From positions 682,001 through 746,000 of the forward strand of contig JAIXUH010000002.1 in the NCBI GenBank assembly GCA_027484145.1: 64,000 nt of DNA, read 5' to 3'. The notes below the pieces were generated by a model. The model did not search any database. It saw nothing but the letters and a program-made list of their open reading frames with translations, and had not been told where the DNA came from. This stretch comes from Rhodobacter sp. Its GTDB lineage: Bacteria; Pseudomonadota; Alphaproteobacteria; Rhodobacterales; Rhodobacteraceae. The translations under genes were made by a program, and so were the position numbers. Positions 1 through 6,049 of this stretch are shown here, one piece after another. Position 1 is the stretch's first letter. The number at the start of each line of letters is the position of its first letter.

Positions 1-1
1 C

Positions 2-523
2 ACCAACCCGTGGTTTCAGGAATGCGGCCCGCGCCTTGTGCAGAACAACGAAATCGTCGCCTTCGACACCGATCTGATCGGCTGCTATGGCATCTGTATC
101 GACATCAGCCGCACATGGTGGGTGGGCGATGCCCGGCCCACCAATGCGATGGTCAGCGCGATGCATCACGCAAAGGATCATATCGCAACCAACATGGAGA
201 TGCTGAAACCCGGCGTATCCATTCGGGAACTGACACACGGAGGCCACCAGTTGGCCCCCGAATACTGGGCGCAAAAGTATTCGTGCAAGATGCATGGCGT
301 GGGCCTGTGCGACGAATGGCCCTTTGTGCCCTATGCGGATGGCTGGGTCGAAGGGGCCTTTGACGTAGAACTGCAGCCCGGCATGGTGCTCTGTGTCGAG
401 GCGCTGGTGTCGCCCGAGGGCGGCGATTTCTCGATCAAGCTGGAAGATCAGGTCCTGATCACCGAGACGGGCTTCGAGAACCTGACCTGCTATCCCTTCG
501 ACGCCCGGCTTCTGGGCGGGTGA
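2..523 (+). CDS. dddP: Dimethylsulfoniopropionate lyase DddP, C-terminal part (5' end outside window)
   Basis: This is the last 173 codons of an M24-peptidase-fold protein, open in frame from base 2. DddP cleaves the osmolyte DMSP to dimethyl sulfide and acrylate. The fragment contains FDTD followed ten residues later by D, then YSCKMHGVGLCDEWP, then VEAL and KLEDQ. Using the literature numbering of DddP as I remember it, one constant offset places every metal ligand (D295, D297, D307, H371, E406, E421) and the catalytic Y366 and D377 on identical residues here. Ordinary Xaa-Pro peptidases share the metal ligands but not the Y/D pair with this spacing. The frame ends in Gly-Gly-stop with no sign of truncation at the 3' end. 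About 270 N-terminal residues should lie to the left. Confidence 0.88.
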   Translation, partial: TNPWFQECGPRLVQNNEIVAFDTDLIGCYGICIDISRTWWVGDARPTNAMVSAMHHAKDHIATNMEMLKPGVSIRELTHGGHQLAPEYWAQKYSCKMHGVGLCDEWPFVPYADGWVEGAFDVELQPGMVLCVEALVSPEGGDFSIKLEDQVLITETGFENLTCYPFDARLLGG

Positions 524-530
524 AGGGGAG

Positions 531-548
531 TTGTCCGAGCTCGGACAA
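531..548. repeat. 18-bp perfect palindrome just after dddP
   Basis: TTGTCCGAGCTCGGACAA is a perfect inverted repeat with no loop, eight bases after the dddP stop. No T-run follows on the plus strand, so it is unlikely to be an intrinsic terminator. Its TGTCC-N6-GGACA core is the same as the cores of the two long repeats at 4421-4507 and 5372-5458. It may be a protein-binding or recombination site at the left edge of the accessory region. Confidence 0.5.
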
Positions 549-599
549 AGTTACCGGGACAGGAATTTCAATGGGTTACGGGCGAGACTTTACGATTTG

Positions 600-803
600 T
601 TAAGGGTTTGCTGATGATTGCTTTTCTTGCTTCTTCATTTTCCGCTCCATTAATCTCTTGACGGCGAACCGCGCTACTGACGCCAGTCCGAATACGCCCG
701 CAAGCAAGAAACCCAGTCCATGCACAAGCTGAGTTGAGAGGAAAATGGAGACCAACGCAGCAACAAAGCCAATCAACAGAAATATCGCCTCGTTCCTTTT
801 CAT
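600..803 (-). CDS. Small two-helix membrane protein, unknown function
   Basis: This gene encodes 67 residues. Residues 5-25 and 28-45 are hydrophobic and probably form a membrane hairpin. They are followed by a strongly basic tail rich in Lys and Arg (KRLMERKMKKQEK), which by the positive-inside rule would sit in the cytoplasm. The start is supported by AAGGAAGG just upstream of the ATG on the minus strand, which a longer overlapping frame does not have. No family is recognised. It stands alone at the left edge of the accessory region. Confidence 0.55.
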   Translation of the reverse strand: MKRNEAIFLLIGFVAALVSIFLSTQLVHGLGFLLAGVFGLASVARFAVKRLMERKMKKQEKQSSANP

Positions 804-995
804 TGCCTTCCTTCGACAGCAAAAGGGTTATGCATCATCTGGCCAAAGCTAATCTGGGTACTTTGGGTTTGCAATGGCCTCTCCCAGCACTGTGTCCACA
901 ATGACAACGCATGGCCTCCCAAGTCACCGTGCTCCTGCGAAAAGGTCGGTAAGGGAGGAGAATAATCCGAAAGGCGATGTTATACTTCGCGTACC

Positions 996-1220
996 CTAGG
1001 CTGCAATTATGTCTGCTAGGGCAATCGCTGCCTCGTAAGAAGTCGCCTTCCCAAATATGGTAATCCCGTTCCTGTCGGGTAGATCGGAAGTCTCAAAGAC
1101 GAAGTAACCCTCGTAACCCAAGTGCGCGGCCCCACAATCTTCGATTGTGTGACGAGCCAGACTTGCGATATGCAGGCTGCGTCCGTTCCCGATTGCTTTC
1201 GTCGCGAGGAAGTCATCCAT
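996..1220 (-). CDS. Hypothetical 74-residue protein
   Basis: The protein is small, mixed alpha/beta in appearance and not recognised. It ends in an Ala-rich helix (YEAAIALADIIAA). A longer upstream extension of the frame exists, but it would be fully antisense to the neighbouring plus-strand gene. The chosen ATG has GGGAGGG at normal spacing. Its start codon shares bases with the start of the divergent gene (the tetranucleotide CATG at 1218-1221), so each gene's promoter would have to lie inside the other. Either both are real with overlapping starts, or one of them begins further downstream. Confidence 0.5.
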   Translation of the reverse strand: MDDFLATKAIGNGRSLHIASLARHTIEDCGAAHLGYEGYFVFETSDLPDRNGITIFGKATSYEAAIALADIIAA

Positions 1221-1905
1221 GCCTAACCCTCCCAGAATTTCAGCAAATGACCTTGCCCTGTTTATGGTCTCGTCCACCACCGCCCAGTTGGGGATCGTGA
1301 AGCGGGCAAAGACCCCGATCATCCCGCCCATCATCCGTTACAAGGACGCTCGACCAGCGATCACGGGCTATCTTACCGATCCAGCCAAGAAGTTGAATCC
1401 CCTAGTCACTGCCGAACAAATGTTCCAGCAAAGGGTGGCCGATATGTCGGAAAGCACCCTTCGTCGCGACGATGCCGCAAAGTCCATCGAAGTGCTGCAC
1501 GCGATCCAAGGCATGCAGAACCAGCTTTCCATCTACAACTTCGTCCAATCCCCAGCCAAACAGGGGAAACTGGTCGTAGCCGGGGTCGAGGTTTCTGTCT
1601 ATGCGGACATGCTCGTGTACAGCAAAGAAAACATCGGTGCTGCTCTTCTTCGAATGACGCAGGACGACGCTTCAACAGAAGCCGCGATTGAAAAGCGCAA
1701 GCAGATGGGGCTGTACGTCGCCACAATGGTCAGGCTGCACGTTGACCAGAACATTACAACCGACCGAAAGCCTGCGAACAAGCTCTGCATGTCCATCGAC
1801 GTTCAACATGGGGAAATATTTGTTGCGCCGAATTCAAATACACGGCGCGTGAACGACCTCACCGCTGCGTGTCAGATGATCGCCGCCCTGTGGCCGGGGG
1901 CGTAG
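1219..1905 (+). CDS. Hypothetical 228-residue protein of an uncharacterised family
   Basis: The N-terminus (ISANDLALFMVSSTTAQLG, then a basic stretch and RYKDARPAI) resembles, from memory, a widespread family of uncharacterised proteins that begin with an 'S-x-N-x-L-A-x-Y-hydrophobic' helix followed by a 'K-x-P...RY-x-x-A' segment. I know no function for that family. The middle (about residues 75-150) is predicted helical and Gln/Glu-rich. There is no signal peptide or membrane segment. A GAGGAAG ribosome-binding site precedes the ATG. The 3' end overlaps the next, convergent gene by 47 bases. Base composition is lower in GC than the chromosome to the right, which fits an acquired region. Confidence 0.6.
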   Translation: MPNPPRISANDLALFMVSSTTAQLGIVKRAKTPIIPPIIRYKDARPAITGYLTDPAKKLNPLVTAEQMFQQRVADMSESTLRRDDAAKSIEVLHAIQGMQNQLSIYNFVQSPAKQGKLVVAGVEVSVYADMLVYSKENIGAALLRMTQDDASTEAAIEKRKQMGLYVATMVRLHVDQNITTDRKPANKLCMSIDVQHGEIFVAPNSNTRRVNDLTAACQMIAALWPGA

Positions 1906-2029
1906 CGTCCGGCTTCTTGGTCAAGTCCAGCTTGCCCATGACCCGGTCAAGCGATTCGGCGTCATCACCCGCCAAACCGAGATCAGACGCAAGCTTTCTG
2001 AAGCGCTCAATCTGGGTATGGTCTTCCAT
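1859..2029 (-). CDS. Hypothetical small protein, start uncertain
   Basis: This is a 56-residue reading from MEDHTQIERFRKLASDLG. In-frame alternatives begin at 2059 (ATG) or 2092 (TTG, preceded by AGGGG). The N-terminal half is an acidic amphipathic helix with an E-S-L-D-R-V-M-G-K-L heptad-like pattern. The C-terminal tail is rich in Pro, Thr and Arg and probably disordered. The gene converges on, and overlaps, the 228-residue gene. No family is recognised. Confidence 0.4.
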   Translation of the reverse strand: MEDHTQIERFRKLASDLGLAGDDAESLDRVMGKLDLTKKPDATPPATGRRSSDTQR

Positions 2030-2165
2030 ATTCTCGCTACTCACTTGATAACGCTCCATTTTTATCGCGTCAAAACCCGCGAAACATTGCAAACGCCCCT
2101 GCCTTGACTCTAACGCGCACGTCCCTCAGATTGGGCGACGTGGCGGCCGAGCCACTAACTGTAGA

Positions 2166-2253
2166 GGCCCCGTGGCGAAACTGGCAGACGCAGCGGTTTT
2201 TAAAACCGATACCTTCGCAGGGTGTGCGGGTTCGAACCCCGCCGGGGCCACCA
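2166..2253 (+). tRNA. Type II (leucine-like) tRNA, anticodon reads TTA or TAA
   Basis: The gene folds as a complete class II tRNA. The acceptor is 2166-2172 with 2243-2249 (seven pairs). The D stem is GCG/CGC with GG in the loop. The variable arm is long (2210-2225). The T arm is 2226-2242 with TTCGAAC, and A73 and an encoded CCA follow. The long arm, A73 and A14 suggest leucine. The anticodon stem pairs best as 2193-2197 with 2205-2209 (four pairs and a G-A mismatch). This leaves loop TTTTAAA and anticodon TTA, which would read the stop codon UAA. A normal Leu(TAA) reading needs a one-base shift that destroys the stem. A TTGACT element lies at 2104-2109. The gene sits inside the accessory region. 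Confidence 0.8.
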
Positions 2254-2268
2254 CTTTGGAGAGAAGAT

Positions 2269-2691
2269 ATGGCAAGAGGACCAACAATGCAAAGTCTCCA
2301 GGATCGGCTTTCCGACATCCTGCGCGACCTCGACCTCGCTATGCGAGAGGTTGAGAAGATCAAGGCACAGGAAGAACTTATCCGCGACATGATACGCGAG
2401 GCGAAGGGCGAACCGAAGGTCAAACTCCGCGCGCCACGATCCAACGTTAAACAGACAATTCTTGACCTTCTTGAGCAAGCTGGCACGTCTGGCCTAAATG
2501 GTGCCTCCGCAGTGGAAACGGCAGCAAAAGCTGGCGTGTCGCTTGAGCGTGGTACGGTCTCTAGCCTCTTGTCGCGCCTCAAGAATGAGGGCGTCGTTGC
2601 GTATGACGGTTCAGTCTACCGTCTAGCAAAACACAAGGTGGACGGCGTCCCAAACGTCCATCCCCTTAGAACTTCGGGCGTTTTCTCATGA
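2269..2691 (+). CDS. Putative coiled-coil plus winged-helix DNA-binding protein
   Basis: The protein has 140 residues. Residues 7-45 are charged and helical (LQDRLSDILRDLDLAMREVE), consistent with a coiled coil. Residues 57-120 look like a winged helix: NVKQTILDLLEQAG, then VETAAKAGVSLERGTVSSLLSRLKNEG, then a VVAYDGSVYRL wing. Such a fold suggests a transcriptional or replication regulator, but this is inference from pattern only. The start is set by GGAGAG upstream of ATG at 2269. A longer frame upstream would run through the tRNA gene and is rejected. The gene begins only 15 bases after the tRNA CCA, and the two may be cotranscribed. Confidence 0.6.
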   Translation: MARGPTMQSLQDRLSDILRDLDLAMREVEKIKAQEELIRDMIREAKGEPKVKLRAPRSNVKQTILDLLEQAGTSGLNGASAVETAAKAGVSLERGTVSSLLSRLKNEGVVAYDGSVYRLAKHKVDGVPNVHPLRTSGVFS

Positions 2692-2778
2692 TGGTGAGCG
2701 CCGAGAAGCCCGCCCCCCTAGCATCTAGCCGTCCAAAGCAGACTAGGGGAGCGGTTTATCGTCCAAAAGGAGAACCCT

Positions 2779-2925
2779 ATGGACACTCACGAAGAGCGGT
2801 TCATCTACCGCGCATCTATCCGGCTTCGTAACGGAACCCGGATTTTTGCTTGGCAGTATGGTCTGAAAGCATTCCGGATCAAGGTATCCGGAGATATCGA
2901 TCAGCCCAGACTGCCCGGACTTTGA
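2779..2925 (+). CDS. Small 48-residue protein, unknown
   Basis: The gene starts at ATG behind a strong AAAAGGAGA and ends in TGA just before a terminator hairpin. The product starts MDTHEERFIYRASIRLRNG and continues with a basic, aromatic core (RIFAWQYGLKAFRIKV), which looks like a short beta-rich domain. Small proteins of this style are common in phage- or plasmid-derived islands. No family is recognised. The ribosome-binding site and the terminator flanking the frame are the main support for it. Confidence 0.5.
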   Translation: MDTHEERFIYRASIRLRNGTRIFAWQYGLKAFRIKVSGDIDQPRLPGL

Positions 2926-2933
2926 ACAACCGG

Positions 2934-2962
2934 AGGGGCGGGAAACCGCCCCTTCTTTTTTT
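2934..2962 (+). terminator. Rho-independent terminator
   Basis: An eight-pair stem AGGGGCGG/CCGCCCCT with a GAAA loop is followed by TTCTTTTTTT. It is well placed to end transcription of the 48-residue gene and possibly of the tRNA/winged-helix unit upstream. Confidence 0.85.
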
Positions 2963-2965
2963 GCA

Positions 2966-3020
2966 AGTGGCAGACGCAACGGGGTTAGCCGTTACCTTCG
3001 CAGGGGTTTGACCACCACTT
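2966..3020 (+). pseudogene. Decayed partial copy of the leucine-like tRNA
   Basis: The segment repeats pieces of the tRNA at 2166-2253 in the same order: TGGCAGACGCA, then CGG, then TACCTTCGCAGGG, then ACCACCACTT. The T arm and the acceptor 3' strand are missing. The anticodon hairpin can still form (AACGG/CCGTT with loop GGTTAG), although the loop has only six bases. No functional tRNA can be made. It may mark a duplicated attachment site or the scar of an insertion into the tRNA. Confidence 0.6.
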
Positions 3021-3090
3021 CCGATTCGGACAATGGCTCAGAGTCTTCTTGCGTACCATTGACAAATGACTCACTTGCAGTTTGCGCAAT

Positions 3091-3993
3091 TTATTGCGCG
3101 TACGTTAGCCGCTTGCCAACAATCGACTGCAACGCGATGTCAGCGCGCATCACGTCGCTGATGTCTAGAGCAACGCGATTGCTGTAGCGGAAAGCAAACT
3201 CTGCTGCGTAGCGGTGCAGATGCTTCTTGCCGCAGTGCTGGTAGACGCCCTTCATGCCGCGCTTGAAGATGGAGAAGTAGCCTTCCACGGTGTTTGTGGT
3301 CACGGCGCCGCGCACGTACTCTTCCGCGCCATGGTTCACGCTGTCATGCACAGCGAAGTGCTTGCCAAGGTTGTCGTACTGCATGGCCTCGTCGGTGTAG
3401 ACGGTGGCTTCTGCGGCGATGTTCGCCTTGAGGATCGGCAACAGCGTTGCGATCTTGAGGTCGTCAACAACCATGGACTTGGCGCGGCCTGTAGCGCGAT
3501 CAACAAGGGTCAAGACTTTCATCTTGTGGCCGACGCCGCGACGGACAGGCTTGCCGGGTTCACGACCAATGAAGGTTTCGTCAACCTCGACGGTGCCGCC
3601 GCCAGCACCGAAAGCGCCGAGCGTGTCGTCGCGCATTGCTTCACGGATGCGGTGAGACATGAACCAAGCGGTCTTGAGCGTCACGCCCAAGGTGCGGTGC
3701 AGTTGGTTGCTGCTGATGCCCTTCTTGCTGGCGCACATCAGGTAGATGGCTTGCAGCCACAGGTTCATCGGAACGTGGCTGGCCTCGAAGATGGTGCCGA
3801 TCTTGACGGTGAACGGCTTGCGGCAACCGTAGCACTTATAGGTGCCAATGCGGGTAGACTTGCCGCCCATTTTGCTGGTGCGATCTGCTTCGCCGCAATG
3901 CGGGCAAACCCGACCGTTCGCCCAAACGCGCGCTTCCACATAGGCGTATGCGGCTTCTTCGTTGTGGAACTCGGGGCGGGACAGGATGGACAT
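3091..3993 (-). CDS. IS1595-family transposase
   Basis: The protein has 300 residues, a usual length for the family. An N-terminal zinc ribbon has CPHC (C30, C33) and CYGC (C54, C57). A helical DNA-binding part follows, then the ISXO2-like catalytic domain: D138 in VEVDETFIG, D201 in VYTDEAMQY, and N234 with E237 in NTVEGYFSIFKRG. These are the DD(N/E) residues of the IS1595 group. The reading frame is intact, so the element may be active. The stop codon sits inside a GCGCAAT/ATTGCGC inverted repeat (3084-3099). A good promoter lies directly upstream on the same strand, with AGAGAG before the ATG. Confidence 0.9.
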   Translation of the reverse strand: MSILSRPEFHNEEAAYAYVEARVWANGRVCPHCGEADRTSKMGGKSTRIGTYKCYGCRKPFTVKIGTIFEASHVPMNLWLQAIYLMCASKKGISSNQLHRTLGVTLKTAWFMSHRIREAMRDDTLGAFGAGGGTVEVDETFIGREPGKPVRRGVGHKMKVLTLVDRATGRAKSMVVDDLKIATLLPILKANIAAEATVYTDEAMQYDNLGKHFAVHDSVNHGAEEYVRGAVTTNTVEGYFSIFKRGMKGVYQHCGKKHLHRYAAEFAFRYSNRVALDISDVMRADIALQSIVGKRLTYAQ

Positions 3994-4020
3994 GGCGCGT
4001 ACTCTCTTGCTTGCCCCTTA

Positions 4021-4049
4021 TATCTAAGGGTTTCGAGTGGGTACGTCAA
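4021..4049 (-). promoter_or_regulatory. Promoter of the transposase gene
   Basis: On the minus strand TTGACG (4049-4044) and TAGATA (4026-4021) are separated by 17 bases, close to the sigma-70 consensus. The ATG lies about 28 bases downstream of the -10 box. The -35 element falls inside the proposed right inverted repeat of the element. Confidence 0.6.
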
Positions 4050-4336
4050 GTATAATATCGCCATCCGAAAAGCAGAATGGAATTGGCGACAAGGCAGAAC
4101 AAAGCCATTTCGCCGTCGAAAGCAAGGTCAAGCTTGGCAAACCAGCCGTGTAATTCAACTAGTCCCGTAAGTCTAAGAAAAGAAATTGGGCCAAACTGCG
4201 GGACTACAGCCCAGGCAAATGAAAAGAATGCGAGTCTGAAAAGGGGGTGTGACTTTGATGTTCTTTCCTCAATTGGGAGGAGGAAGAAAATTGCGAAATT
4301 CGCACCAAAAACTAGGATCCAAAATGTAGCGGTCAT
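4046..4336 (-). CDS. Hypothetical membrane protein, possibly truncated by the insertion sequence
   Basis: The protein has 96 residues and three hydrophobic segments: TFWILVFGANFAIFFLLP near the N-terminus, a long central one (about residues 34-58), and ALFCLVANSILLFGW near the C-terminus. It stops two residues after the last membrane segment, at the point where the insertion sequence appears to begin. A C-terminal part may therefore have been lost. The ribosome-binding site is weak. An 87-bp sequence upstream (4421-4507) is repeated in front of the next gene on this strand. No family is recognised. Confidence 0.45.
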   Translation of the reverse strand: MTATFWILVFGANFAIFFLLPIEERTSKSHPLFRLAFFSFAWAVVPQFGPISFLRLTGLVELHGWFAKLDLAFDGEMALFCLVANSILLFGWRYYT

Positions 4337-4420
4337 TTCATTTTCACCGAATGCAATACATGAGCCCGCTGTTGATCTGAACGGTTGGAACGGAGCTGGA
4401 AGTCGACTCTTGTCGCGCTC

Positions 4421-4507
4421 AACTCACAATCCCCCTAACATCCGATGAACGAAAGTTAACAAACCATTGCGATTTCGCTAATTTCAAAACTGTCCGCATG
4501 TGGACAC
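4421..4507. repeat. 87-bp direct repeat, copy 1, with palindromic core
   Basis: The copy aligns without gaps to 5372-5458. I count 12 mismatches by hand, about 86% identity. Its core TGTCCGCATGTGGACA (4491-4506) is palindromic apart from one pair. GTTAAC and TAATTTC elements lie to the left of the core. It is upstream of the 96-residue membrane-protein gene and downstream of the 259-residue gene. Confidence 0.75.
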
Positions 4508-4564
4508 TTCCAGACTTAGGATCCCGGCCTGAGGAATGAACAATAAAGGCAATGCGATAATCAG

Positions 4565-5344
4565 TCATTTGCGCGAAGCCTCAAATTTGAATGCAGCAAA
4601 ACCATCACAGTATTCCACATCTGATATTGTGACTACAAAGGAATCTAGCTCCCCTAACAGGGCACCGTACCCCATTCCCATGACCCCCTTGAGTTTATCC
4701 TTTGTAGGCTGTGCAATAGAACCATCTGGACTGATGAAATCTGTTGGAACCGTCCCATCGTCGATTGCTATTGCAGCTATCGCCTTTGCTCCCGTAAGCT
4801 TTCCAAACAGGCCAGCATCGAAGCGAAGCTCAACTGTGGCGGGTCGATCAAAAGTAACCCACGAGTCTATGATCTTCTGTATTCTACCAATTTCTTTCCA
4901 GTCATCATAAGAAGCAAGGCGGAAGTACTCGCACAAACTCTTGCCAACGAGTGCATGAAAATCCGAAGGGATTTGCGAAGTATATATCGCTGTTCGGATT
5001 GTTCTATCTTGGGGAGGCGCGGTAATCGCTCCGCTCGCTTGATTCACATCATTTATTCGATCTAGAGACCAAAGTTGGAGGACCAGTGCATCTTCAAACA
5101 GTCGCCCCAGATTTATGTAGGGTTCGCCACCAAGTGCTTGACCTGGGAAAAGTCCGCAACACATGAGGGAGATTGATTTCAACAAGATTGAAGTCCCGCT
5201 TGATGCATCTGAACCATGCTGTTCCTGCATTTGGGGCATGTTGAAACTAAACCGGCTTTCGAGTAGGCGCAGGACGGCCGGAACGCATGGCTTCCCGCGA
5301 TCCTTTACATCTGCAACACGGCCATTTCCAAATTTCTTCGCCAT
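4565..5344 (-). CDS. Hypothetical 259-residue protein
   Basis: The protein is soluble and not recognised. It starts MAKKFGNGRVADVKDRGKP behind a G-rich ribosome-binding stretch; an ATG one codon earlier is equally possible. The central part is helical, with GGEPYINLGRLFEDALVLQL and CEYFRLASYDDWKEIGRIQ. The C-terminal third (about 175-255) looks beta-rich (TVELRFDAGLFGK, FVVTISDVEYCDGFAAFKFE). There is no signal peptide and no convincing catalytic motif. GC content and codon use differ from the nuo-type genes to the right. It lies between the two copies of the 87-bp repeat, and copy 2 sits just upstream of its start. Confidence 0.55.
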   Translation of the reverse strand: MAKKFGNGRVADVKDRGKPCVPAVLRLLESRFSFNMPQMQEQHGSDASSGTSILLKSISLMCCGLFPGQALGGEPYINLGRLFEDALVLQLWSLDRINDVNQASGAITAPPQDRTIRTAIYTSQIPSDFHALVGKSLCEYFRLASYDDWKEIGRIQKIIDSWVTFDRPATVELRFDAGLFGKLTGAKAIAAIAIDDGTVPTDFISPDGSIAQPTKDKLKGVMGMGYGALLGELDSFVVTISDVEYCDGFAAFKFEASRK

Positions 5345-5371
5345 CATTCGCCCCCCCAACTCAAATCGCCC

Positions 5372-5458
5372 AATTCACAATGTCCCTAACATCCGATGAA
5401 CAAAAGTTAACAGACTCTTGCAATTCCGTTAATTTCCAAACTGTCCACATGTGGACAC
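5372..5458. repeat. 87-bp direct repeat, copy 2, with perfect palindrome
   Basis: This is the partner of 4421-4507 in the same orientation. The core TGTCCACATGTGGACA (5442-5457) is a perfect 16-bp palindrome. The copy begins 28 bases upstream of the 259-residue gene's start codon, as a promoter or operator would. It also marks the right edge of the accessory region, because the C-rich tract begins directly after it. Confidence 0.75.
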
Positions 5459-5460
5459 TC

Positions 5461-6049
5461 CCTGCCACCCTGCGCCGCCCCTCCGCCCTCGCCCCATCAC
5501 GCTCCCCGCCTCATATCCCTGCACCCCTTCCCCCTCGACCGCCCCACGGACCCAACCATCCCTCTCCCCCCCCTTCCCCGCCGCACTCCCCACACCCCCA
5601 ACTCGCCCCATCCCCCGCTCGATCAGAGGTGCCACGTCGGCATAGAAGGGGGTCCGTTCGGCTGTGACTTAGCCAAGCGCGCCCGAGGCCACGACGAACT
5701 TTGCGCTGCCGGTGCTAACGTGAAATTCTTCAGGTCCATTGATCGCCATTAACCGCAGAGCCAAAGCAATTCCCAATCTAACCGAACCCAATTCATTCCT
5801 GCTGCGCCCAACGCGCACGCTGTTGATCCCTGATGGCAAAAGGAACCGACCCACCTTCGGGGCGATGCCTTTGGCGAATGATAGCACCCTTGCTAGCCAT
5901 CAAAGGGAAGCATTTCCGGCAAAGGGGCCGTTCGGGATATCGGGGAACGTGTCGGTGGCATGGAGTGTCAGGTTCAGGGTGCCACTCCACGCGCGAAACG
6001 CCGAAAGCCGCAGATTGCGGCCCGGTGTCATGCGATGAAGGGATGAAAC
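5461..6049. other. Gene-poor stretch beginning with a C-rich tract
   Basis: About 170 bases (5461-5630) on the plus strand are extremely rich in C with scattered T and A and very few G, for example CCCTCTCCCCCCCCTTCCCC. Frames through it give only proline-rich nonsense. From 5640 to 6049 base composition is normal. The only frame of note is a 72-codon GTG-started one on the minus strand (5669-5887), which has no ribosome-binding site or recognisable family and may be a gene remnant. I see no RNA gene or clear terminator here. Confidence 0.5.

Larger units (their letters stand above)
3048..4050 (-). mobile_element. IS1595-family insertion sequence, ends tentative
   Basis: The element is defined by its transposase gene. 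Possible terminal inverted repeats are CTTGCGTACC at 3048-3057 and, on the other strand, CTTGACGTACC at 4050-4040 (one base longer). I could not find a matching eight-base target duplication outside these ends, so the boundaries are only candidates. The right end would contain the -35 box of the transposase promoter and supply the last codons of the membrane-protein gene to the right. Confidence 0.45.

Noticed and set aside
531-548. Palindrome after dddP as a transcription terminator
   Set aside because: The stem has no loop and no T-run follows on the plus strand.
2104-2691. A 195-codon frame covering the tRNA and the winged-helix gene
   Set aside because: Its first 55 codons run through the tRNA gene. 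The ATG at 2269 has a good ribosome-binding site, so only the 140-residue version is kept.
3214-4170. A 318-codon plus-strand frame opposite the transposase
   Set aside because: It is antisense to a transposase with intact zinc-ribbon and DDN/E residues. The long frame reflects codon bias.
5287-5667. A 126-codon proline-rich frame
   Set aside because: It is a by-product of the C-rich tract and has no ribosome-binding site or plausible fold.
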